Part shown: positions 34,643 through 43,244 of the stretch, in pieces
How positions within the stretch are numbered: position 1 is the stretch's first letter
Layout of the letters: each line of letters opens with the position of its first letter
Source of the DNA: Phaeosaccion multiseriatum
Taxonomy: Eukaryota > Ochrophyta, other classes
Length of the DNA: 64,000 nucleotides
Assembly: GCA_965112735.1 (NCBI GenBank)
Contig: OZ218959.1
Coordinates: forward strand, 2,604,001 to 2,668,000
Direction of reading: 5' to 3'
Program-made: the position numbers and the translations under genes
Notes under the pieces: generated by a model
The model's database searches: none
The model's input: the letters and a program-made list of their open reading frames with translations, nothing else
What the model was told of the DNA's origin: nothing

Positions 34643-34893
34643 GAGGAGGCATGGGTGGCGGAGGCGGTGGCATTGACAGTGGGGGTGGTACTGCTGCGGT
34701 TGTTGGTGATGCGGCGGCCTTGGCAGCAGGAGGAGAACTTGGGGCCTTGCCTCCGCCTCCGGAAGAGGACCCTGTACTGGTTGAGGCGGAGAAGGCGTAT
34801 AAGGAGCTGGAGGCCAATTATATTGAGCAGCTCGGACTGTCCAATGATGATTTGCCTTCGCACTATCGAAGGGAGGCAGCGGCGGCAGAGTGA
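27639..34893 (+). CDS. DNAI3: Axonemal inner-arm dynein intermediate chain WDR63/DNAI3 (IC140-like)
   Basis: Exons 27639-27813, 28185-28414, 29213-29448, 29592-29667, 30013-30285, 30591-30757, 31071-31131, 31362-31490, 31762-32109, 32384-32505, 32795-33135, 33613-33730, 33900-33960, 34219-34893; 3012 nt, 1003 residues, all phases agree. The N-terminal half carries [14 protein letters not shown] and the acidic/Glu segment of this family. WD-type strands follow: [44 protein letters not shown] with [49 protein letters not shown] with [20 protein letters not shown] Glu-rich tail ends [13 protein letters not shown]. This protein is a subunit of the two-headed inner arm I1/f and sits in the flagellar axoneme. 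Its presence shows a motile flagellum. A Gly-rich insert near the C-terminus comes from a GGA repeat. Confidence 0.88.
28668..29195. repeat. (ACT)n then (CTC)n in intron 2 of DNAI3
   Basis: About 120 ACT units with scattered CCT/AAC variants to 29036, followed by CTC/CTT units to just before the acceptor at 29212. Poly-Thr, poly-Leu, poly-Tyr and poly-Val frames here are artefacts. Confidence 0.95.
29528..29540 (+). repeat. Dispersed motif, degenerate copy (intron)
   Basis: ctgcattaccaac, 11/13 of the core, in intron 3 of DNAI3, about 50 bases before the acceptor at 29591. Confidence 0.5.
29700..29795. repeat. (AAGG)n in intron 4 of DNAI3
   Basis: Tetranucleotide array close to the donor at 29668. 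Purine lies on the sense strand, unlike most intronic tracts in this window. Confidence 0.95.
30286..30590. repeat. Intron with (GT)n at its start and (CA)n at its end
   Basis: Intron 6 of DNAI3 opens gtgtgtgtgtgtgtgtgcg immediately after the exon and closes with about 110 bases of CA repeat directly before cttag. The two ends are complementary in the transcript. Confidence 0.9.
31612..31701. repeat. (CCCTCT)n in intron 9 of DNAI3
   Basis: About 15 hexanucleotide units upstream of the acceptor at 31761. Confidence 0.95.
32128..32190. repeat. (GT)n near a 5' splice site of DNAI3
   Basis: GT repeat beginning 19 bases into the intron that follows exon 9, ending in gtacgtatgtacgtacgtatg. Confidence 0.9.
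32504..32790. repeat. (GTCA)n from the donor and (CACT)/(CGCA)n to the acceptor
   Basis: The intron after DNAI3 exon 10 starts gtcagtcagtcagtcag and stays in that repeat, with changes, to about 32690. It ends in cactcact and acgcacgc units running into gcag at 32794. Confidence 0.9.
33416..33585. repeat. (CCCT)/(CCTT)n in a DNAI3 intron
   Basis: Mixed pyrimidine tetranucleotides upstream of the acceptor at 33612. Confidence 0.9.
33731..33825. repeat. Degenerate array of motif-like 20-24 base units
   Basis: Within the intron after DNAI3 exon 12, four units in a row: caagtggtgatgcag, ccagttgttatccag, gcagtggtgctccag, ccagttgtaatccag. Each resembles the dispersed motif read as GTTGGTGATACAG with changes at fixed places. 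Confidence 0.5.
34080..34217. repeat. (CA)n/(CT)n mix ending at a 3' splice site of DNAI3
   Basis: acacac, tctctc and acgcac units running directly into actcag at 34218. Confidence 0.9.
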
Positions 34894-35179
34894 ATTGAGA
34901 CGGAATTGAATTGAGGTTGAATAAACTTGAAAGTGAAAGTGAAATGAATTGAAAGGGGGAGGAGTTGAAGACACGTGGACGCAGGGAAGGGTGGGAGACC
35001 GCCGCCGCCGCAGGTGTAGGGGGTATCATCTTGTGTACTGTTTGACATTTTGACAGTCCTTGCAAAAAAATGAATGAATAAAAACTCTTGGACTACTCCT
35101 TGGCTTTCCAAAAGCCAGACCCAGCCCCCCTTATCCATCACCTCAGTCACCTTTCTCTCTCTCTCGCCCTCTCCCTCTC
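34894..35179. other. Tail-to-tail intergenic region
   Basis: Between the DNAI3 stop and the thioesterase stop. AATAAA at about 34919 and again at about 35076 are candidate polyadenylation signals for DNAI3. No gene seen. Confidence 0.6.
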
Positions 35180-36050
35180 TCATCCGAGCCGGCTAAGTAT
35201 CCACCCTAGCAAGTCTTCCAGCTCCCCCCTGCCGAGCTCGTGGTCAAGCCCCTCGTACTCGTTCCACTCCAAGGGGTAGCCCGCCGCCCTGAGCTTCTCG
35301 CTTGTCCTCCTTCCCCAGCTAAGGGAGGACGGGAAGGGGGAGGTGAGGGAGGGAGGGAGGGAGGGAGGGAGGGAGGGAGGGAGGGAGGGAGGGAGGGAGG
35401 GAGGGAGGGAGGGAGGGAGGGAGGGAGGGAGGGAGGGAGGGAGGGAGGGAGGGAGGGAGGGAGGGAGGGAGGGAGGGAGGGAGGGAGGGAGGGAGGGAGG
35501 GAGGGAGGGAGGGAGGGAGGGAGGGAGGGACGGAGGGAGGGAGGGAGGGAGGGAAGAAGGGAGGGAGGGAGAGAGAGAATCAGGGATGGAGGTTGGAGTC
35601 AGGAGGGGAAAGGAGGACGAGAGAAAAAGAGTCCTTAGAGAGGGGCAGAGCTCTCTCGCAAGAGGAAAAGAGAGAGAGAACGAAGTGACTTGCTCTTACT
35701 GACTTACTCGATAGGGATGACACCGTCCGCCGTACCGTGGCCAAGGAACAGAGGCACCAACGGTTTCTCTCCCTCTCCTCCTGCCTTCTCCCCATCGGCA
35801 GCAGCAGCAGTTGGTGATACAGCAGCGCACGCGGAAGGGGCCGATGGCTTTGGTAGGAACGACCCCATCGCGAATGCCCCTTTGAAAGATGTTGCAAGCT
35901 GCGGTTCACGTGTCAGGCTCTCAAGCACCAGGGAGCCGCCCATGGAGAAGCCTGGAGGAGGAGGAGGAGGAGGAGGAGGAGGAGGAGGAGGAGGAGGAGG
36001 AGGAGGAGGAGGAGGAGGAGGAGGAGGAGGAGGAGGAGGAGGAGGAGGGG

Positions 36051-36085
<35 letters not shown>

Positions 36086-37305
36086 GAGGAGGAGGAGGAG
36101 GAGGAGGAGGAGGAGGAGGAGGAGGAGGAGGAGGAGGAGGAGGAGAGGGAGGAGGAGGAGGGGGAGCTGTATCATCAGTGCCGTAGAACATGTAGGGTAG
36201 TGATAGTGGAGGGAAGATGTTTGTGGAAAAAGGAGGAGACGGAGAAGACTTGCTTGGGAATAAAGTGAAGGGTCACGTGGTGGGCGAGGGAGGGGGAGGG
36301 TGGGGGGGAGAGGCTTCTGTGTACGTCCGGCACGCAGCGACGAGGGAGGAAAGCCCAAGGGCCGCATTGCCGCTGATTGCATTTCATTGCCTCTCTATAT
36401 CACTCATCACACGTCGAGCAACATCGAGCAAGGGAAGAAGCAATCAAGCCATCAAGCGATTCGCTGCGCCGCCCTACCCTCCTCTCTGTACTACTTGGGT
36501 CGCACCTCCGAGGAGAATACTTCCCCTCGGTACGCCTTCCTGCACCATATCGGTAATGATTCCCTCCACCAAGGAGAGAGACTCATGTACGTGCTCAGGA
36601 TGAGGCAAAGCAAGTTCGAAGTCCAGCTCGCTCCTGTCACAACACAAAGACAGAGAGAGACAGTGAGAGGGTGAGAGCACAGACAGTCACAGAGAGAGAG
36701 AGAATTGCCATCACGGGGCGTGAAAGAGGGCATTCGCAACGGGAGATACGGGATCGGTCCGGGAACGGCCCGTAGAGGAGCAACGCAAGTCGTTTCTCCC
36801 ATCCACCAACTCACCTATCGAACCAAACGTTTACTCGCCCTCCACCCGCCATGGTGTATGGCCGCAGAGGGGCGGTGGGCATTGCGAGTTTGATCTGGTT
36901 CTCCCTGATATGCATCATAAGGCGCGACGGTACACGTGAGCTCAGCGGTCGACCTGTGGCTGGGAGTAAGGCCAAGACGAGGAGGACTGATCACACAGTT
37001 CCCACCTGAGGGTTTTCTCGAAGACGCCCCTCGACGCATAGCGGATGCCTTGTCGCAGGTTAGGGCCTGTGGAGGAAGAGAGGACCGGTACAGGGAAAGT
37101 TAGACTAACAAGGGAGAGAAGAGGAAGGGAGGCTGGCCTCCGCGCCACCTTCTCTCACAACAGCCACTGCCAACTTACCCGAGTCTCCAGAGCCGTGAAG
37201 AAAGATGACGCCACCCTTGTATGCAGCCCCTGGAGTTGCCGTACTCAAAGCTGCTGCTGCTGCCGCTGCTGCTGTTGCCATTCTTCTTAGGCCTCCCCTG
37301 TGCAT
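35180..37305 (-). CDS. Acyl-protein thioesterase / LYPLA-like serine hydrolase
   Basis: Exons on the minus strand: 37305-37179, 37066-37006, 36904-36815, 36633-36506, 35951-35708, 35318-35180; 789 nt, 262 residues, all phases agree. The fold reads GGVIFLHGSGDSG (oxyanion loop), IKLAMPTAPLRPYTM, VNVWFDR, GVPRGSILLGGFSMGGSL, LFLGHGTADGVIPIDWGRRT, WNEYEGLDHELG. The catalytic triad is intact: Ser138 in GFSMG, Asp211 in GTADGVIP, His243 in GLDHE. Relatives remove palmitate or other acyl groups from proteins or lysophospholipids in the cytosol. The loop before the Asp strand carries a 20-25 residue Ala/Glu/Gly insert that contains the dispersed motif (AVSPTAAAA), absent from typical family members. 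An in-frame Met at 37281 is an alternative start and gives 254 residues. Confidence 0.82.
35345..35550. repeat. (GGGA)n in the last intron of the thioesterase gene
   Basis: About 50 ggga units on plus (TCCC on the gene's sense strand), upstream of the last exon that starts at 35318. Confidence 0.95.
35810..35822 (-). repeat. Dispersed motif, exact core (coding, in thioesterase)
   Basis: Plus strand gttggtgatacag, preceded by GCAGCAGCA. Sense strand of the gene reads ctgtatcaccaac, translated AVSPTAA. Confidence 0.85.
35955..36147. repeat. (GGA)n in an intron of the thioesterase gene
   Basis: GGA array directly upstream (on minus) of the exon bearing the catalytic serine, with a pure-G interruption at 36047-36062. 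Confidence 0.95.
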
Positions 37306-37535
37306 GTGCTCAAAGGAAAGGAAAACCAGGAAGGAGGGTTGCCTATTCAGTCACGAAAAGACCGCGCTGCATCCCCATCGACCCCTTCTATGCTGTACCC
37401 TTCTCTACCGGGTTTAGATGGTCCCTATTGGGGGAAAGGAACTTGTTGCGGGCCCTGTCTCTCTATCTGTATGTCGCTGTGATTTCTTTTTTTCTTTTTG
37501 TGCTCTCTCCTGTCGTCAAGTTTGCTCGTACAGCC

Positions 37536-37548
37536 GTTGGTGATACAT
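37536..37548 (-). repeat. Dispersed motif, 12/13 core (intergenic)
   Basis: gttggtgatacat, about 230 bases upstream of the thioesterase start and 14 bases before the first GGCGCCAGCC element begins. Confidence 0.7.
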
Positions 37549-37561
37549 GATAGTCATCGAG

Positions 37562-37700
37562 CGTCGACCCCTGAAACTTGTGTCCGCTATCCGCTATCGC
37601 CGGCGCCAGCCGGCCTTGGGGGGTGCTATCCGCTGTCGCCGGCGCCAGTCGATCCGCTATCCGCTATCGCCGGCGCCAGCCGATCTGCTATCCGCTATCG
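37562..37700. mobile_element. GGCGCCAGCC element, copy 1 (right end lost)
   Basis: Begins cgtcgacccctga and contains three ctatccgctatcgccggcgc-type units, each followed by cagcc/cagtc. Ends near gctatcgagaatgtg without the matching inverted end that copy 2 has. Confidence 0.5.
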
Positions 37701-37943
37701 AGAATGTGGGCGATAATGCATCAGATTCCACCACCCCTACCCGCCGAGTGCGAGCAACGTGCAACAGGGCGCATCCCTAGAAGCGATTCCGCAGGGCGAT
37801 CCTTCGTTAAAGGGCGATGCGGATGGGCTCTCCAACACGCCCCCAGCGGTGTGCGTCTCAGTGCTTGCAGTCAATCTATGCATGTTAGTCATTCATTTTT
37901 CTTTCTTTCATACGTACCTATACTACTTGATTTCGAATTGGTT

Positions 37944-38000
37944 AAATACCGAATTGGGTGTATGCGCAAAAAAGGATTTTGGGATTTGGGATTTTGGCGT
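37944..38000 (+). repeat. A/T-rich inverted repeat, left arm
   Basis: attgggtgtatgcg followed by an A run and gggatttgggatttt. Its reverse complement recurs at 40315-40372. Confidence 0.55.
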
Positions 38001-38192
38001 GGCAAATCCCGCGAGTCCAAAAGGCAGGATTTGGGATTTTTTCCCGCACAGAGGGCGTTTGGCGCGGCAAATCCGGCGAGTCCGTGTTGTTTCCGGGGGG
38101 ACGGAGCGAGGCAAGCAAAAGGGTAGCGAGGGGGGGAGGGTTGATGAGTACGCGCAAGTAGCAGAGGAGGGGGGTGCCGCCTGCCTACTTAC

Positions 38193-39410
38193 AATCTGCT
38201 CTTTATCCCGGCAGTGGGTGTTCCCTGGCCGCATATGGACCTCCTGGGGAAAATTTGGGTATTCCTGGAGTAAGAAGGTGGCGCGCATGTTTATGCCGTC
38301 GACCGCGAGCCCGACCGGAAAAGGAATAAGAAAAGAAATTTGAATTTGATGGCGAGAGGGGGCGGGGGGAAGGGGCGGGCGGGCGGGTAGGAGAGGGACA
38401 GCAGTAGGTTAGGACAGAATTTGGTGAGGCGGATAACATACAGGTGCTACTCACATTCATCTCCGAGAGCTGTCTTCAGCCTTCTTGGTCAGTTGCTTGT
38501 CGTACGTACGACACTGCCGTTGGCTCCCCCAGCCGATTGACCCCTGACTTGTCCGCGGCGCAGCCGAGGTGCTATCTGCAATCGGCGGCGCCAGCCGGCG
38601 TGCTATCTGCTATCGCCGGTGCCAGCCGACGTGCTATCTGCTATCGGCCGGCGCGGGGCTCCATAGCATGCTATCGAGACTGCGTCAGGGGTCGACGGCT
38701 ATTGTTGATTTCGCAAGCAAGCAACAATGGGACAGGAGTAGGGATGGGAGGGGGGGGAAGAGAGAGAATGAGCCGCAGGCGTGGCGAAGCCGAAGGGAGC
38801 GAGATGAAGCAAGTTAGGTTGCGGCGCCTACTTACTGGCTGGGGAGATGTTCGGTTTCATCAGCATTTCGCTGAGTCTAGGCCAAACAGTGTGATTTGCT
38901 ACTCAGGTGATGAGGCACTGGGCTGTGCCAAAGAAAAGCTAACAAGCAACGAGGGGGGGGGGGGGGGGGGGGATAATTGTGGGTTACAGGGGGGGGGGGG
39001 GGGGTCGAGCGAAGCCGTAGGAAGCAAGATAACTTACGGTGTTGCCTGTGGTCGAAAAAAAAATAAAAAATAAAAAAATAGGAGAGGGGACGCATCCTCC
39101 GGCGGCTTGGAGTTGTCGTCTGGCTGCGGCGTGGCTGACGGCTTGTCTCCAGGCGGCGCCGTTGCTTGCTGTTGGCCTGCGGTGGTGGCGGGGGTGTCGG
39201 GCACAGCAGCCAGCCAGGGGCAGCAGGCAGTGCATAGGTCAGTCACTATCAGCACAAAGAGGAAGAGTACTACAGTGGAGGCTCCTTGGCTACTCACAAG
39301 AACCGCCACACGGCAAGCAAGTGGCAGAAGGATTGGAGCGAGAGGCATCAAGAACAAGAAAGAACGGAAAAAGAAAGTCAGAGCCACATTAATGCTCCTT
39401 GCTCACCGCG
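38193..39410 (-). CDS. Possible small minus-strand gene, exons only partly resolved
   Basis: Several short segments have good acceptor and donor pairs on minus: 39269 down to about 39090 (VLFLFVLIVTDLCTACCPWL then a Pro/Ala/Gln-rich tail), 38876-38836 (LSEMLMKPNISPA) and 38264-38193 (EYPNFPQEVHMRPGNTHCRD, donor gtaagt). A donor at 39407 (cgcg|gtgagc) may precede them. The first segment has one or two membrane-type helices. No family recognised, and no start or stop is assigned. It lies in repeat-derived DNA, so chance splice signals are possible. Confidence 0.25.
38531..38700. mobile_element. GGCGCCAGCC element, copy 2, with terminal inverted repeats
   Basis: Left end agccgattgacccctgac (38531-38548) and right end gtcaggggtcgacggct (38684-38700) are inverted matches with small changes. 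The core holds repeats of gctatctgctatcg and ggcgccagcc. About 170 bases, non-coding, MITE-like. The right end also pairs perfectly over 13 bases with the start of copy 1. Confidence 0.6.
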
Positions 39411-40150
39411 GTAAGACGTGGCGGCGGCTGTGATGACCACCACCAGGCTCGTGTTGGTGACGGCCGCGAGGACGCCCGCCCGGATTCACACTCTTATGTC
39501 CTCCCCCCCCCCCTCGCCCACCGATCCGAGGGGGGAAATGATTGTCTTGCTGGCACTGCCGCCTTCTGAGAAACTTTCTCACGGGCCGTTTTTTTTTCTC
39601 GAAAGGGCGGCGCTGACGCACACTCCGACGAACGCAGGGGGGGAAAGGCAAGGGGTACTCCTTGACGGAGGGAACAAAAGTCAGGGGGGGGAGAATAATA
39701 AGTTTAAGGGCGTTGGCCCTCCCAAATCCATTTTGGACGCGAAAAGATGGAGCCAAAAGACGGATCCAAGCCAAATCCCCTCCAAGTTTTTTTTTTGGAT
39801 TTGGATTTTGGAACGAGGCAACGTTTTGAAAGTGCCATACCCTTTCCCACGAGCGACCCCTGCTCCACTGGTCCCTGAGTTTGATGGTCAAGTACTATCA
39901 GCACCAGCCAGCCCACAAGATGGACCAGCGTCGGAAGAAGGCGCGGGAAAGCGTTAGCTATTCACATCTCAAATGCCCTTCTTCTTCTTGAGGCGTGTTC
40001 GGTGACCTTCCTCCTGGCTGACCCACCCCACGGAGGACCCTGAGCGTACGGAAGGAGGAAGCGGGACGGAAGAGTTCAAAACCTTTTCTAGCTCCTACTA
40101 CCCGAGACCGGCCGCGCTTTCCCGGCCCGGCCGGGTACTAGCTACGGAGG

Positions 40151-40246
40151 GATGTCGGGCTGGACAGCTGGACGTGTGAAGAGTTCTACAGCCTCTTCCG
40201 CTTCAGGCGTCCTGACATACAGGAGGTGATGCCCGTGGCTGGATCC
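40151..40246 (+). pseudogene. Possible PIF/Harbinger-type transposase remnant
   Basis: One frame reads DVGLDSWTCEEFYSLFRFRR then PDIQEVM before a likely donor (gatcct|gtgagt). The pattern of an aromatic-rich FxxxFRFxRxDI segment resembles the N-terminal part of PIF/Harbinger transposases. The upstream frame is broken by a stop and no DDE region is present. The match is from memory of the family pattern and is weak. Confidence 0.3.
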
Positions 40247-40314
40247 TGTGAGTTAGTCTAGCTAGGTGTGTTTGCATTTGCTTGGGGCGCTGCTTTCCCA
40301 AAAAAAAAAAAAAC

Positions 40315-40372
40315 ACAAAATCAAAAATCCTAAATCCCAAATCCCGACTTTTCGCATACACCCAAATAAGCA
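40315..40372 (-). repeat. A/T-rich inverted repeat, right arm
   Basis: Reverse complement matches 37944-38000 (gggtgtatgcg, A run, gggatttgggattt). It sits directly next to the kinesin stop codon at 40378. Confidence 0.55.
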
Positions 40373-40377
40373 CGGGC

Positions 40378-42519
40378 TCACAATTGGAAAGCCAATCCTG
40401 CTTCGTCGAGATCGAGGCCATAGATGCGATCCTCCAAGTCCTCCTCCTCCTCGTCGTCGTCGTCTCCCTCCCCTCCCTCTTCCTCTCTTTGCTGATGCTG
40501 CTGCTGCTGCTTCTGCTGCATCCCCGAGGCCTCGTCATCATGCAAATATGACAGCCCCAGGGCCCGACACAACGCGTCCGCCTGCTCGTCTTCCTCTCCT
40601 TCTCCTTCTCCAACGCCCTCTGTTGTTCCGTACGTGGGTGCGTGCGTGTCCTGCTCCAGCCCTTCGTGCCGGCCTCCTTCTTCGTCGGCGGAAAACTGGC
40701 TGCTGGAGGAGGGGGAGGGCTCACCAAGAGGCGAGAGGAGCTCCATTTCGTCGCGGCTGAGGTCGTGGAGCTTGGTGGAGCTGATGATGAGATCCAGGTT
40801 TTCTTCCTCTGAGTCGTCTCCTGTTTGGGGGGGGGAGGAGGCAAAGGCAACGAGGCGGAGGGAGAGGGAGGGGCAGAGGTAGGAGGAGGAGGAGGAGGAG
40901 GAGGAGGAGGAGGAGGAGGAGGAGGAGGAGGAGGAGGAGGAGGAGGAGGAGGAGGAGGAGGAGGAGGAGGAGGAGGAGGAGGAGGAGGAGGAGGAGGAGG
41001 AGGAGGAGGAGGAGGAGGAGGAGGAGGAGGAGGAGGAGGAGGAGGAGGAGGAGGAGGAGGAGGAGGAGGAGGAGGAGGAGGAGGAGGAGGAGGAGGAGGA
41101 GGAGGAGGAGGAGGAGGAGGAGGAGGAGGAGCAGGGGCAGAGGGAGGAGGAAAGACAGGGGCATGGGGTGTGGGGGGAGAGTATTTGAGCGATAAGGGCC
41201 ATCACACTTGAGAAGGTCCCAAAAAAGGAGGGGTGGGGAGGAGGAAGACAGACGCAGGAGGGGGGGGGGCGGTGGTGCGATGGATTTATGGGGAGGAGGA
41301 ACGGTCCGGGTATCACACGCAAACGCAGTCAGTACGTCCGGCATTCCAAAGTCGCCCCGTCGTCTCCTCCAACCCACCTCCTCCAACCCACCCACCCCTC
41401 GCCCCTCTTACCTTGAACGACTTGGGGCTGCGGTGAGGGTAAGGGCGCGGTCGAGCTTGTGAAGGAGCGAAGTCGGATGGCGTTAAGGGGTGAGGGGCCG
41501 CTGCTGCCGAGCTCTGTGGTGCCGCCTCCTCTCGCGGCTGTGCTCACCTGTGGCAGTCGGGAACAAAGCAAAAGCATAGAGGAGGATGTCAGCACAAGAC
41601 GGCCCAACCGACAATACAGAGGGGAAGAGGATGAGGGGGGTGGAGGACGAAGATGTACAGTAAAGAGAAGTGAAGTAAGGCGAGGTGAGGTGGCACTCTC
41701 ATAAGCCGAGTGGAGCGCTTCTCCTCCTCTCCCTAACGTCGTTACACCGTTACATCTCCACGCTCACCGATCTGCCGAAGGCCCTGACCAGGGCACTCTT
41801 GATAGGGCTTTGCTGCGAATGGTGGAGCTCGATTTGCGTCTCTTGCAAGCGAGCCATTACCTCGGTATGCTGACAATGAGGCAGGGAGGCAGGCAGGGAG
41901 GGAGGAAGGGAGGGAGGGAGGGAGGGAGGGAGGGAGGGAGGGAGGGAGGGAGGGAGGGAGGGAGGGAGGGAGGGAGGGAGGGAGGGAGGGAGGGAGGGAG
42001 GGAGGGAGGGAGGGAGGGAGGGAGGGAGGGAGGGAGGGAGGGAGGGAGGGAGGGAGGGAGGGAGGGAGGGAGGGAGGGAGGGAGGGAGGGAGGGAGGGAG
42101 GGAGGGAGGGAGGGAGGGAGGGAGGGAGGGAGGGAGGGAGGGAGGGAGGGAGGGAGGGAGGGAGGGAGGGAGGGAGGGAGGGAGGGAGGGAGGGAGGGAG
42201 GGAGGGACAGACGGACGGGGGAGGGAGGGAGGGGGAGGCAGCAGCAGCAGCAAGAGGAGGAAGAGGAGGAGGGGGGGGAGAGTAAGACAAGCCATACTTG
42301 ACCTCATATTACGATATGAACACCTCCTATCGTTATCAAGAGCACCTCGACTTTCTTCTCTATGGCCGGCCCTCGCTTGGTGCCAGCCATCACTCACCAC
42401 AAACTTGAGGTTGAGAAGCTCCTTGGTCAGCTTCTGGCAGTCGTAGTCCTGACACCCGATACGTAGGTAGGCAGCAAAATGACAGCAAAGGAGAGATGGT
42501 GGTAGCGAGCGAGAAAGAG

Positions 42520-42558
<39 letters not shown>

Positions 42559-43163
42559 GTGCGAGAGAGAGACAGTCAGAGAGAGGGCGAGGGGAAGATA
42601 CAGAGACTGAGAGGGGGAGATGCCCCCCCCCCTCGAGGGCAGAAGGGCCCTGCTGCGGTGGTGTGGGTTGAGCTTGCTCCACCCCCCCCGTCTCCTCCCC
42701 CTCCCTCTTGTCCCTCCGCCTTTTCCCCTTCTCACCTTCTCCATGAGCTCCTGCCTGGCCGTGGCGGATTGCAGCGTGGCGCGGACAAGCTTCACCTCCA
42801 ACGCCTCCGGTCGCTCCGTCTCCTTCTCCGGGTCCACCTTGCTTCCACCACCTCTCCCACCCTCCTCCTCCTCCTCCAACTGCTGTTGCTGCTGTGTCAC
42901 CAACTCTCGCTTTTGCCGCTCTTGCCCAGCCAAGAGGTCCTCGAGAGAGTGACTGAGCGTCTCGATGCTTCTCTGCTGCTCCTCCAGCACGGCGTCCTTC
43001 TGCTTGAGACTCTTCTTGACGGCCTTCTCCATGTCCTTGTGTGCTGCACACATGTCTCTCTCGTGGCCGCACACCTTCTCCAAACGCGCCATGTTGCGCT
43101 GTGAGAGCTCGAGCTCATGTGACACCTCAGAGAACTTGTGTGTAACACCAACGTGTGTGTATG

Positions 43164-43244
<81 letters not shown>

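Larger units (their letters stand above)
37306..40377. other. Repeat-derived island without a firm gene
   Basis: Between the thioesterase start and the kinesin stop. Composition differs from the flanks: few long microsatellites, many A/T-rich 'gggatttgggatttt' runs, GGCGCCAGCC clusters, inverted repeats and a transposase-like remnant. Several minus-strand segments with good splice sites occur at 38193-39410. Treated as an accumulation of decayed mobile DNA with possibly one small gene. Confidence 0.5.
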
